A stretch of 41,351 bases of DNA from an uncultured Anaerobiospirillum sp. (lineage in GTDB: Bacteria; Pseudomonadota; Gammaproteobacteria; Enterobacterales; Succinivibrionaceae): the NCBI GenBank assembly GCA_944389785.1, contig CALXNP010000010.1:1-41351 (forward strand). The letters are read 5' to 3'. The notes under the pieces were generated by a model, which was given only the letters and a program-made list of their open reading frames with translations, did no database searches and had not been told where the DNA came from. Each line of letters opens with the position of its first letter. The first letter of the stretch is position 1. This document shows, one piece after another, positions 18,354-26,940 of this stretch. Position numbers and translations under genes: made by a program.

Positions 18354-18818
18354 ATGTCTAGTATATTTAAGATACTTCTTATTATAGGCTTTAGTCTATC
18401 TACAAGTGTTTATGCAGCAGATGCAGAACCTGCCCCTGCTACAGACGTAACACCACAAACTAATGGACTTAGCAATGCTATGGTCACTAATGATGTAGGA
18501 TATTATAATCTAACTCCAGACTTTACCACTAATATTGCTGGTGCAAGTCCATCTGGTAAATTACATTACTTAAGAGTTAGAGTTATTGTAATGCTAAGAA
18601 GTACTGCTGATCTTGAAGATGTCAAAAAACGTGATGCTATTATGCGTGATGCTATCTTAAGTATCTTTGGTTCAAAAACCTATGAAGAAGTTTCTTCTCC
18701 TGAAGGACGTGAGGCTATTAGAAGTGAGTGCCGTGAGCGTGTAACCAAATTAATTGATAATAGTATTGGTCATCCTGTAATACAAGATCTCTTATTTACT
18801 AATTATCTCTATCAATAA
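18354..18818 (+). CDS. Secreted FliL-domain protein
   Basis: 154 residues. Residues 1-21 form a signal peptide with a likely cut after VYA. Residues about 62-154 resemble the FliL C-terminal domain: LHYLRVRVIVML, then a helix with IRSECRERV, and the closing DLLFTNYLYQ. Classical FliL is anchored by a membrane helix and acts at the flagellar motor; this one appears free in the periplasm. No flagellar gene is nearby. A strong AAGGAG site precedes the start. Such proteins may have roles outside motility, and I cannot assign one. Confidence 0.75.
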   Translation: MSSIFKILLIIGFSLSTSVYAADAEPAPATDVTPQTNGLSNAMVTNDVGYYNLTPDFTTNIAGASPSGKLHYLRVRVIVMLRSTADLEDVKKRDAIMRDAILSIFGSKTYEEVSSPEGREAIRSECRERVTKLIDNSIGHPVIQDLLFTNYLYQ

Positions 18819-18851
18819 TTAGTAAGCCCCTTTATGAGGGGCTTACTAATT
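18817..18851. terminator. Shared bidirectional terminator of plsB unit and glpG
   Basis: AATTAGTAAGCCCC (18817-18830) and GGGGCTTACTAATT (18838-18851) make a perfect 14-bp stem with a 7-nt loop. Its outer ends overlap the stop codons of the two converging genes. Confidence 0.85.
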
Positions 18852-19741
18852 TATAACTTTAATTTGTCTCTATCAAATAAACCTATAGCAATACCTATAA
18901 GCATGCCTCCTAAATGACATAAATTAGCAATGCTATTTAAGAAAAAGCCAAAGACAATAAAGATAGCTGATATTACTAGTAAACCTTTTGGAAAGTTTAA
19001 TCTGTATAAAAAACGCTCACGTGTAGCTAACATAGCACTATATGCTATTAAACCATAAACTACACCTGACATGCCTCCAAATACAGAATAACTATCCATA
19101 AATAGTAATTGCAGGTAATTTGAGACTATAGCAAAAATTAAAATTAAACACAGCAGCCTTATGTTACCTAAAATATCCTCTAATTTACGTGCAAAAGCTT
19201 CAAACATAACTAAATTAAAGGCTATGTGTAAAATAGAAAAATGTAAAAAAACTGGTGTAATTAATTTTATATAAAATAAAGGATTAAAATAATTTACTTC
19301 ACTTTTAAAAATTGCCAAAAGTTCAATCATAGTATTTTCATCTACAAACATACATAAATATACTATGATACATAAGATCTCAAAAATACTAGTAATTGAT
19401 TTTAACTTAATTTTAGAGAAAAAATCATATGAGGTAAATATTTGACGTTGAGTTTTAAAGGCAGAGCTTTTACCCTCCCAACTATTTTTGGTATATTTAA
19501 GATCACCTGGTTTTTGCATAAACTTAATTAACTCTATTTTTAAAGTACTAATTAAGTTGCTATCAGTTGTCGCTATAAATACACCACATTTACCATTAAC
19601 ATTTTCATTAATAAATAAGTCCAAAGTTGGACTTATATTTACTTTAATATGATTTACAAAATTTTGAGCATGCAACATAGATGGGAGCAAACCCACTAAG
19701 CTATACTCCTTATTATTATGAATTATCTTGAATTCAGCCAT
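18851..19741 (-). CDS. glpG: Rhomboid intramembrane serine protease GlpG
   Basis: Cleaves membrane proteins within the bilayer. The cytoplasmic N-terminal domain (1-110) keeps the GlpG-type segment DLKYTKNSW. The membrane domain carries His167, His172 and Asn176 in [10 protein letters not shown], the nucleophile Ser225 in GGMSGVVYG, and the partner His276 in NLCHLGGM. All match the E. coli GlpG positions in order. Its 296 residues compare with 276. The start ATG lies 19 bp inside the end of hldD, implying coupling with that gene. Confidence 0.9.
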   Translation of the reverse strand: MAEFKIIHNNKEYSLVGLLPSMLHAQNFVNHIKVNISPTLDLFINENVNGKCGVFIATTDSNLISTLKIELIKFMQKPGDLKYTKNSWEGKSSAFKTQRQIFTSYDFFSKIKLKSITSIFEILCIIVYLCMFVDENTMIELLAIFKSEVNYFNPLFYIKLITPVFLHFSILHIAFNLVMFEAFARKLEDILGNIRLLCLILIFAIVSNYLQLLFMDSYSVFGGMSGVVYGLIAYSAMLATRERFLYRLNFPKGLLVISAIFIVFGFFLNSIANLCHLGGMLIGIAIGLFDRDKLKL

Positions 19742-20685
19742 TTCATGTACTCACCAACACCTTGAGCTACTGTCTTAAACTCAATATCACAACCTGCTTG
19801 TCTTAACTTAGTAAGATCAGCTTGGGTAAAACTTTGATAATGACCTTTTAAATGCTCTGGAAAATCAATAAACTCAACTTTACCTTTACCATGATAGTTT
19901 ATAACAGCCAAAGCTACGTTTAAAAAAGGCTCATCACGACCTGTTCCACAATTATAAATACCAGATCTACCCTTATTATCTAAAAACCATAAATTTACTT
20001 TGCAGACATCTTCAACATAAACAAAATCACGACTTTGCATACCATCTGCATAACCATTACAGCCTTTAAAGAGCTTAGGATTTTCACCTCTTAAAATTTG
20101 ATTGTTTAAATGAAAGGCAACTGATGCCATAGAACCTTTATGTCCCTCACGAGGTCCATATACATTAAAGTATCTAAAACCCACTACTTGTGATTGAATA
20201 AATGGCAATTTTGCTCTTACATATTCATCAAATAAAAACTTTGAATAACCATAAACATTTAAAGGATGCTCATTTTCACGTCCTTCAATGAAGGTTTCTC
20301 CTGAACCATAAGTTGCTGCAGATGAAGCATATAAAAAAGGAATCTTATGTGCAATAGCAAAGTTAAAGAGCTTAACTGTATACTCATAATTATTTTTCAT
20401 AACATACTTACCATCCCATTCTGTAGTGGCAGAGCATGCACCCTCATGGAAAATAGCTTCGATCTTATTAAGATTAAAACGATTAGCAAAAGCTCTCTCA
20501 TCTGCTACAAGCTCAATAAAATCTTGCTTGTCCATATAATCTTGTATATCAAGATCTACTAAATTTACAAATTTATGCCCATCTTGTAAATTATCAACTA
20601 CTAAGATGTCTTTATTACCTCTGTCATTGAGCATTTTTATAAGATTTGAGCCAATGAACCCAGCACCGCCTGTTACAATTATCAT
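19723..20685 (-). CDS. hldD: ADP-L-glycero-D-manno-heptose 6-epimerase
   Basis: Last step in making the ADP-heptose donor for the LPS inner core. It is an extended short-chain dehydrogenase with the NADP-binding GGAGFIG near residue 6, SSAATYGSG, and the catalytic YGYSK motif. The first 60 residues are nearly the E. coli sequence ([22 protein letters not shown]). Its 320 residues compare with 310. It is divergent from waaF, whose enzyme uses the product. glpG overlaps the 3' end. Confidence 0.96.
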   Translation of the reverse strand: MIIVTGGAGFIGSNLIKMLNDRGNKDILVVDNLQDGHKFVNLVDLDIQDYMDKQDFIELVADERAFANRFNLNKIEAIFHEGACSATTEWDGKYVMKNNYEYTVKLFNFAIAHKIPFLYASSAATYGSGETFIEGRENEHPLNVYGYSKFLFDEYVRAKLPFIQSQVVGFRYFNVYGPREGHKGSMASVAFHLNNQILRGENPKLFKGCNGYADGMQSRDFVYVEDVCKVNLWFLDNKGRSGIYNCGTGRDEPFLNVALAVINYHGKGKVEFIDFPEHLKGHYQSFTQADLTKLRQAGCDIEFKTVAQGVGEYMKWLNSR

Positions 20686-20756
20686 AACTAGTCTCTTATT
20701 ATCCTAACAAAAATAAATTAATAACGTTTTTGTTAATATAACATTTTTATTACAAC

Positions 20757-20785
20757 TTGACATAGCTTGTAACTACTTTTGTAAT
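20757..20785 (+). promoter_or_regulatory. Predicted sigma70 promoter of waaF-waaA
   Basis: Perfect -35 TTGACA (20757-20762), 17-nt spacer, and -10 TGTAAT (20780-20785, five of six). The start is predicted near 20792, about 54 nt before waaF. Confidence 0.6.
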
Positions 20786-20845
20786 TTTTATTGTCTAAAG
20801 CTTAAAAATAATTAAAATATATAGCATATGCCTTAGGAAAAAGTT

Positions 20846-21871
20846 ATGTCACGTAAAATATTTATTGTGTCACCAGCTTGGCTAGGTGACTTAATTATGT
20901 CTCAGAGCTTATACATAAGTTTAAAAAAATTAGACAAAAATTGTCATATAACTTTGTATGCTCCAAGCTATTTACATACAATTATTAAAAGAATGCCTCA
21001 AGTTGATGCTATTTATGAAAATCCATTTGGACATGGACAATTAAGACTTAAAGATAGATTTATACAAGGTCGTCAGTTTGCTAAAGAACATTTTGATGAG
21101 GCTTTTATTTTAGCTAACTCCATTAAATCAGCATTAGTACCTTTTTTTGCTAATATTCCTAAAAGAACTGCTTTTATTGGAGAAAATCGTTATATATTAC
21201 TCAATAACTATAGAACTAATAAAGAAGATTATCCTCGCATGGTAGAGCGCTATGTAGCTTTAGCTTATGATAAAACTGTATGTAAAAATGCGGACTTTTT
21301 AAAGGATAAAATTACTTATCCACATTTACAAGCTCAAGCTCAAGAATCTCTACTTTCAAAGTTTAACTTAGATCCACATAAAAAATACTTAGCTATAGGC
21401 TGTGGAGCTAATTATGGTCCTGCTAAATTATGGCCAACACAATATTTTGCAAAAGTATGTGATTTTTGGTTAGAACAAGGTGGAGCAGTACTCTTATTTG
21501 GTTCTCAAAAAGATCAAAATATTGTAAATGAGATTAAAAGTAAACTAGTACAAACTAGCCCTTATTTTTACAATATAGCAGGTTTAACTAATTTAGAAGA
21601 GGCTTTAGATCTATTATCTATGTGTAAGGCAGCAGTTTGTAACGATTCAGGTCTAATGCATATAGTTGCAGCTTTAAACATTCCACAAGTTGCAATTTTT
21701 GGTTCTACTTCAACAAAATATACACCACCATTATCAGATAAAGCATTGTGTCTTGAATCATCTCAAAACTGTCATCCTTGCTTTAAAAGAACTTGTAAAT
21801 TTGATACTTATGCTTGTTTGCATGAACTAAAACCACTTGCCGCTATAAACTACATTAAAAACTATATATGA
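20846..21871 (+). CDS. waaF: ADP-heptose:LPS heptosyltransferase II
   Basis: Adds the second heptose to the LPS inner core on the cytoplasmic face. Its 341 residues (E. coli 348) show the GT9-family start SPAWLGDLIMSQSLY, the acceptor-region segment NSIKSALVPFFA, a GYGPAK-like segment (NYGPAKLWP), and the donor-binding NDSGLMHIVAAL. Start follows AGGA. The stop overlaps the waaA start by 4 bp (ATGA). Confidence 0.94.
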   Translation: MSRKIFIVSPAWLGDLIMSQSLYISLKKLDKNCHITLYAPSYLHTIIKRMPQVDAIYENPFGHGQLRLKDRFIQGRQFAKEHFDEAFILANSIKSALVPFFANIPKRTAFIGENRYILLNNYRTNKEDYPRMVERYVALAYDKTVCKNADFLKDKITYPHLQAQAQESLLSKFNLDPHKKYLAIGCGANYGPAKLWPTQYFAKVCDFWLEQGGAVLLFGSQKDQNIVNEIKSKLVQTSPYFYNIAGLTNLEEALDLLSMCKAAVCNDSGLMHIVAALNIPQVAIFGSTSTKYTPPLSDKALCLESSQNCHPCFKRTCKFDTYACLHELKPLAAINYIKNYI

Positions 21872-23163
21872 AAAATTTAATTTACACTTTAATTTATAAA
21901 CTTTATGTATTAGCAAGTCCTATACTTGGGTTATTAGGACTTATGTATTTATGTTATAAGAAAAGAAAAGATCCACCTTATGGCAAAAGAGTATGCGAAC
22001 TTTTAGGTCATTATAACTATAACTTAGATGATAGTGTGGTATTTCATGCTGTTTCTGTAGGTGAAGTAATAGCTGCAAGACCCTTAATTGAAACCTTTAT
22101 TGCCCAAAATCCTCAAGTTAATGTTATTGTAACTACCACTACTACGACAGGTGCTAATGAGGTTTATAAAATTAAAGGAGCCATCCATCTTTTTGCTCCA
22201 CTTGATAGTGTTTGTGCTGTAAGATTATTTTTTAAAAAATTAAAACCTACCCATCTATTTATTGTAGAAACAGAACTATGGCCAAACTTATTAACTTTAG
22301 CTAAAAAATACAAATGTTTTGTAGGCATTATCAATGCCCGTATGCCTGATAGAACCTATGAAACTTATCTTAAACATAAAAATTTCTATAGATATTTATT
22401 ATTTAAAAATATAGATCTAGTCTTAGCACAAACTCGTGAGGATAAAAATAAATTTATTGAACTAGGTGTAGCTGACGATAAGTGTATTAGAACCGGCTCT
22501 TTAAAATATGATCTCAAAGCAAATGAGGAATTATACAGACAATATCGAATGTTACGTCACCGTTTGCGTTTAAATAACACTTTAGGAGCTATTTCATTAC
22601 ATGATGGTGAAGAGGAATTAATTTTAGAAAGCTATTTTAGTGTACTTGACAAAATACCAGACTTAAAACTTATTATAGTGCCAAGACATCGAAGTGGAGT
22701 TGATTTAACTATTGATTATTTGCGTGAACGTCGTATTAGTTTTAGTTTAAGAACTAAGATGAACTCTGATTTATCTAATTTTAATACCAATATTTTAATT
22801 GGTAATACTATGGGTGAAATAGAGCTTTATTTAGGTCTTTGTGATCTTGTATTTATGGGAGGATCTTATGTAGATATAGGTGGCCATAATCCTTTGGAAC
22901 CTGCTTATTTTTCTATACCTATACTTACAGGACCTTATTTTTACAATTTTAAAGAACAATTTGAGAATTTAATTGAAGCTAAAGGTGCTTTCTTAGCCCC
23001 TGATCATAGGCGCTTATGCACCTTACTTTTAAATTTATTCAGCAATAAAAATCAATTGCTTGAATATGGTATGAATGCTTTAGATGTACAGGAAAAAGGG
23101 CGAGGCTCTATAAATAGGAGTTTAAACTATATAAACAAAGCTATACAAGAATATTACAATTAA
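21868..23163 (+). CDS. waaA: Kdo transferase (lipid A Kdo transferase)
   Basis: Transfers Kdo from CMP-Kdo to the lipid A precursor. Its 431 residues (E. coli 425) have an N-terminal membrane-anchor helix (about 9-30), the catalytic-base region HAVSVGEVIAARPL near residue 60, VETELWPNL, and the donor-binding stretches GNTMGEIELY and GGHNPLEPA. Whether it adds one or two Kdo residues cannot be read from motifs. The kdkA gene nearby suggests one, as in Haemophilus. It is coupled to waaF by a 4-bp overlap. Confidence 0.95.
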   Translation: MKNLIYTLIYKLYVLASPILGLLGLMYLCYKKRKDPPYGKRVCELLGHYNYNLDDSVVFHAVSVGEVIAARPLIETFIAQNPQVNVIVTTTTTTGANEVYKIKGAIHLFAPLDSVCAVRLFFKKLKPTHLFIVETELWPNLLTLAKKYKCFVGIINARMPDRTYETYLKHKNFYRYLLFKNIDLVLAQTREDKNKFIELGVADDKCIRTGSLKYDLKANEELYRQYRMLRHRLRLNNTLGAISLHDGEEELILESYFSVLDKIPDLKLIIVPRHRSGVDLTIDYLRERRISFSLRTKMNSDLSNFNTNILIGNTMGEIELYLGLCDLVFMGGSYVDIGGHNPLEPAYFSIPILTGPYFYNFKEQFENLIEAKGAFLAPDHRRLCTLLLNLFSNKNQLLEYGMNALDVQEKGRGSINRSLNYINKAIQEYYN

Positions 23164-23167
23164 CATC

Positions 23168-23189
23168 ACTATGCGCTAATGCGCATAGT
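23168..23189. terminator. Terminator-like hairpin between waaA and the reductase gene
   Basis: ACTATGCGC (23168-23176) and GCGCATAGT (23181-23189) form a perfect 9-bp stem with the loop TAAT between convergent genes. T tracts are weak. Confidence 0.55.
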
Positions 23190-23211
23190 AATAAATAATT
23201 TAGAGCAATTT

Positions 23212-23748
23212 TTAAGAAGCGATACTTCTTAAAAAATCAACATAGTTTCTAGCACTAACTGCAGTAGGAGTAGTATCTGCCATATTAGGCTGTGCACCAT
23301 AGAAGACAAAACAACCCTTATACTCTGCCTTTACATACTTAAATGATTGAATATAAGAGTTTAAAAACTCTTCAATAGTATGACCTTGTGCACCATCTTT
23401 ACTATAATCTTCTTGTGTACCACCACATGTGACAGCCAGAGCAAAATTCTTACCCTTAAGCTTATATTCATTACCATAAGCCCAATTTAAACTAAAGACT
23501 GTATCTATCCATTGTTTCATAAATGGTGGTGAATTAAACCAGTAGATAGGAAACTGCAAGACTACAGTACCATTATTTTCTAAAATAGAATGCTCCTTTG
23601 CCTTATCAATGCTAAGACGAGGATAGCTACTTTGTAAATTATGAATTAAAAATTCTTCAGGGTATTTTTTTACTTCATCCAACCATCTTCTATTGACTAT
23701 TGAAGTATCAAAGCTAGGATGGTCACAAATAATAACTGTCTTTTTCAT
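23212..23748 (-). CDS. NAD(P)H-dependent flavodoxin-fold oxidoreductase (KefF/MdaB family)
   Basis: A 178-residue FMN- or FAD-binding quinone reductase-like enzyme. It has the N-terminal HPSFDTSIVNRRW loop, the FPIYWFNSPPFMKQWIDTV segment typical of this family, and TCGGTQEDY as the second flavin loop. KefF relatives activate a potassium efflux channel, but no kefB/kefC is nearby. A quinone or nitro-compound reductase is the other possibility. AGGAG precedes the start. It is monocistronic. Confidence 0.8.
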   Translation of the reverse strand: MKKTVIICDHPSFDTSIVNRRWLDEVKKYPEEFLIHNLQSSYPRLSIDKAKEHSILENNGTVVLQFPIYWFNSPPFMKQWIDTVFSLNWAYGNEYKLKGKNFALAVTCGGTQEDYSKDGAQGHTIEEFLNSYIQSFKYVKAEYKGCFVFYGAQPNMADTTPTAVSARNYVDFLRSIAS

Positions 23749-23944
23749 AGATAGCTCCTAACTATATGAACTGCCATAAGGCTTCTTGCTCTATATTCAA
23801 AATTACAGCAAGCATAAATTCGGTACGTTCTATACCTACAATTCTTATTTTATCATATATTTAGCAAGTATAGATATTTACCTAGAGACTTACTCTTTAG
23901 TATATTATATAAAAATTATAAGCATAGTATATATAAACATTTAG

Positions 23945-24685
23945 CTAAAGTTTTATAAGCTTAGCAATTTGCTCATTTGTAATAAAAAATTTTCTATTAG
24001 CCACCTCATGTAAATGCTTTTGCTTCATAAAAGAACGTTCTAAACGCTGCAAAATTTGTTCTTTATCTATATGATTAAAATCATATTTAATATAACATTT
24101 ATCAAAATCAATAATAAAAGCTTGTGATGAGTTATCAATTAAAATATTTTTAATATTCAAGTCTGTATGCTTTACCTTTAACTCAAAAAGCTTACACAAT
24201 TGTTCTTGTATAGCAGTAAACTCTACAGCAGTTAATTCACGTTCTTGTAAAATAGTATCTAAATTAGAACTATGCTCAATTTGTTGTGTTACTATCTTAT
24301 TTTGCACCATAGGAAAATAGTAACTTACTTTAGCTGCAACAGCTTGTGGTACATGTAAACCCTGAGCATAAAGATTATTTAATAACTCAAACTCCATAAA
24401 TGATCTATAGGCATTAGCTGAAAATGCCAAATATGATTTTTTTATAAATTTAGAAATAAAGCCACCACGCAGATACTCTCGTAAAACTAATTTAAAACCA
24501 TATTTTTCAAATAATAAAGTAACTCCTCTACCACAAATTACATGTGTACTATCTTGTGTTAGTAAGGTTTTATCATCAAATAAACTAGCATAATAATCTT
24601 GATTTTTATCTGTAGGCAATATACTGCGATTAATCAAATAATCACAACGTCCACACTTAATTAAAAACCCACTTTTAAATCGCAT
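23945..24685 (-). CDS. kdkA: Kdo kinase (3-deoxy-D-manno-octulosonic acid kinase)
   Basis: Phosphorylates the 4-position of Kdo in the LPS inner core. Its 246 residues have a kinase-like fold: glycine-rich CGRGVTLLF (51-59), the family hallmark REYLRGG (69-75), RSFMEFELLNNLY, the catalytic HTDLNIKNILID (Asp175, Asn180), and metal-binding IDFDK (Asp193). The alternative within this fold is the heptose kinase WaaP, but the REYLRGG block and length favour KdkA. An AGAGG site precedes the ATG. The gene follows the large membrane-protein gene by 17 bp, so both form an operon. Confidence 0.87.
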   Translation of the reverse strand: MRFKSGFLIKCGRCDYLINRSILPTDKNQDYYASLFDDKTLLTQDSTHVICGRGVTLLFEKYGFKLVLREYLRGGFISKFIKKSYLAFSANAYRSFMEFELLNNLYAQGLHVPQAVAAKVSYYFPMVQNKIVTQQIEHSSNLDTILQERELTAVEFTAIQEQLCKLFELKVKHTDLNIKNILIDNSSQAFIIDFDKCYIKYDFNHIDKEQILQRLERSFMKQKHLHEVANRKFFITNEQIAKLIKL

Positions 24686-24702
24686 CTAGAACCTCTAAAT
24701 AA

Positions 24703-26391
24703 CTATTTATTATCAAGAACTATTACACCACTTTGACCATTACTTTTATCTATATTTACGTTGTTAAATTTCTGATCATCTTTAAACTCTAAAGATGCAT
24801 CTGCTTTATCTAATACTACATCAGTAGCTAAATTTTTTTGTGTAAAATTTGGCTTTTGTGTGTCATTATTTACTACCTTTGCTTCTGTTTGTGTTGTTTG
24901 TTCTTCTTGGTTTATAATTTTTTGCTCATTTGCATTATTTAACTCTTGTGAATCTTTTATTGATGTATTTTCATTGATATCATCAATTTTTTTAGTATCC
25001 TCAACAATTTTATCTTCATCAATATTTTTTTCATTATCACTATTTATAAATGTAGGATTAATACTTTGATTTGCATAATTTTGCTCATAAAAAGCCATAA
25101 CTTGATCATAGTAAGAATAGTGATAGTTAAATTTTTTAGAATTGCTAGCAGCAACTAAGTTAATAGCAATAACATAAATTATAAAAAATACTATATATTT
25201 TTTATTTAATTTCTTTTTCTTCTCTATCATTACTAGTATTGGTAAGATAGCAAAAGCATATAAAATAATAATTTGCCAATAATTAAGTACCAAAGTAGCA
25301 GCAGCTGCTGCTATTAATAAAGCAAATACTGAGCAAAGTACTAAGTCTTTGACAAATGTGATATTTTTACTAGTAGTAATTCTAACTTTAAATAATACAT
25401 AGTAACTTGCATAAGCTGATATTATTACAGTAATTACACCAACAACTTGTGTAAGTGCAATATAAGCATATCTTATACTCTCAAGCATAATACCACTGCC
25501 AAAACTATCTGGTACTATTGCTTTATTAGTAATAAGCAGTGAACCAAAACGTATCCAATATAGTAAAGCTTTAAATAAAGGATAAATATGTACTAATCCA
25601 TAACCAAAATAACGCTCTTCTATTACACTTTGATCTGGATTATGACGTATAGCTTCATTTACTAAAAGCTCTTTAAAATAAGGGTAAAGAGTAATTAAAA
25701 CTAATACAATACCAACAATAATACCAATATAGCTAACCTTAATAGACTTTTTTAACCATAAAAGACCAATTAAAGCTACCAATACAGGCCATGAGAAATG
25801 TAATTGCAAACACCAACCAATAGAAAGCATAAGCAACAGTGAATAACTAAATCTTGCTATACTTGGTTTTTTATTATTAATATCTGAAGCACGTAACCTT
25901 ACTAACATGTTAAAGCATAAAGCTGCTCCAAAAGAAAGATAAGTGGGATTGTACACTAAGCTTTCATACAAAAACCATGGGCTTAATAAATAAATAGCCG
26001 CACCAAAAACTACAGTACGTGGACTAAATAGTAAAGTTAAAGCATTAATAAACAATAAAGCTCCAACTATTCTTAAAACAGTCAATACAACTATTATTGA
26101 GTATGGATTTAAAGAAAAACTAAGAGGTATACCAATAAGCAACGATGACAAACTACCTGGTACATTGCCTACAGTGCTAGCCTCATTACCATAAGGCAGA
26201 TATACACCCTCTATAGCACCTTTAAATCCTTTTTGTAGCATTTGTAATTGATCGCCTGCTATAATCTGATTTGATTGATAATATAAACTCAATACAGTTG
26301 ATACAATTAAACACAAAGCTATAATTGCATACTCATTAAAACCAAGCCTTGTTTTATGACTATAAGAATCTGTAAACATACAAATATCCAT
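24703..26391 (-). CDS. Polytopic membrane protein, GT-C glycosyltransferase-like, with acidic tail
   Basis: Not recognised with certainty. Its 562 residues have about 9-11 predicted membrane helices between residues 20 and 415. A first external loop carries AGDQLQ (Asp47), where GT-C (PMT/ArnT-type) enzymes hold a catalytic acid. From about residue 416 to the end (some 145 residues) it is hydrophilic and low-complexity, rich in Asn, Asp, Lys, Glu and Gln. It lies 17 bp upstream of kdkA on the same strand, so a step in LPS core assembly is a reasonable inference. The ATG at 26391 lacks a clear ribosome-binding site; the next ATG at 26379 has GGAT upstream and may be the true start. Confidence 0.6.
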   Translation of the reverse strand: MDICMFTDSYSHKTRLGFNEYAIIALCLIVSTVLSLYYQSNQIIAGDQLQMLQKGFKGAIEGVYLPYGNEASTVGNVPGSLSSLLIGIPLSFSLNPYSIIVVLTVLRIVGALLFINALTLLFSPRTVVFGAAIYLLSPWFLYESLVYNPTYLSFGAALCFNMLVRLRASDINNKKPSIARFSYSLLLMLSIGWCLQLHFSWPVLVALIGLLWLKKSIKVSYIGIIVGIVLVLITLYPYFKELLVNEAIRHNPDQSVIEERYFGYGLVHIYPLFKALLYWIRFGSLLITNKAIVPDSFGSGIMLESIRYAYIALTQVVGVITVIISAYASYYVLFKVRITTSKNITFVKDLVLCSVFALLIAAAAATLVLNYWQIIILYAFAILPILVMIEKKKKLNKKYIVFFIIYVIAINLVAASNSKKFNYHYSYYDQVMAFYEQNYANQSINPTFINSDNEKNIDEDKIVEDTKKIDDINENTSIKDSQELNNANEQKIINQEEQTTQTEAKVVNNDTQKPNFTQKNLATDVVLDKADASLEFKDDQKFNNVNIDKSNGQSGVIVLDNK

Positions 26392-26940
26392 TATTAGTTA
26401 TATTAATTTTGCTCAAACCTTATAAACTATAATTAAAAATATATAATTATAGTGCGTCTATCTTATAAGCAACAATTTAATTAGCTACAAAGTTCTCTTA
26501 CAATAACTTATTAAGTCTATAAAGCTTTTTATCTTAGTAAATATAGAACTGTGCTATACATTTTGCTTTGCTCTTAAAGCTATATTAACCTTACAATTCT
26601 ATCAAAAAAGCCTAATATAAAGAATATAAATACCCTAACTTAGTCTAATTAAAATCTTAAATAAACTTAATTTTTGATTATCTTTATAACAATAAACTTT
26701 TATATCATACATGATTAATATCCTAAAAGATCAGCTAAAAATAGCTATATAGGCTGTATCTTTTAATTAAGAAAAATCATATAATGTACTTAGCGTAGCA
26801 GCCTATTATAAATTTATTTGAGTTTTACCCTAAGGTTGGCTATGCTTTTTTATTTTATAGATATTAAAAAGTTTTAATAACTTCAAATAAGCACAAATTA
26901 TTTTAAAACCTATATATAATTAAATATGTAAGGCCAAGTA
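26392..26940. other. Divergent intergenic region upstream of opsX
   Basis: 549 bp of AT-rich DNA between the GT-C-like gene (-) and opsX (+). It contains a 9-bp inverted repeat at 26427-26452, a hairpin at 26725-26764, and a possible opsX -10 TATAAT at 26915-26920. No coding frame longer than about a dozen codons with a ribosome-binding site is seen. Confidence 0.5.
26427..26452. repeat. Inverted repeat near the GT-C-like gene promoter
   Basis: CTATAATTA (26427-26435) is repeated inverted as TAATTATAG (26444-26452) with an 8-nt centre. It includes TATAAT on both strands about 40-60 bp upstream of the minus-strand start, so it may be promoter sequence, an operator or both. Confidence 0.35.

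Noticed and set aside
23212..23748. Assigning the flavodoxin-fold gene as kefF
   Set aside because: Family motifs fit, but no kefC/kefB channel gene is adjacent and several quinone reductases share these motifs.
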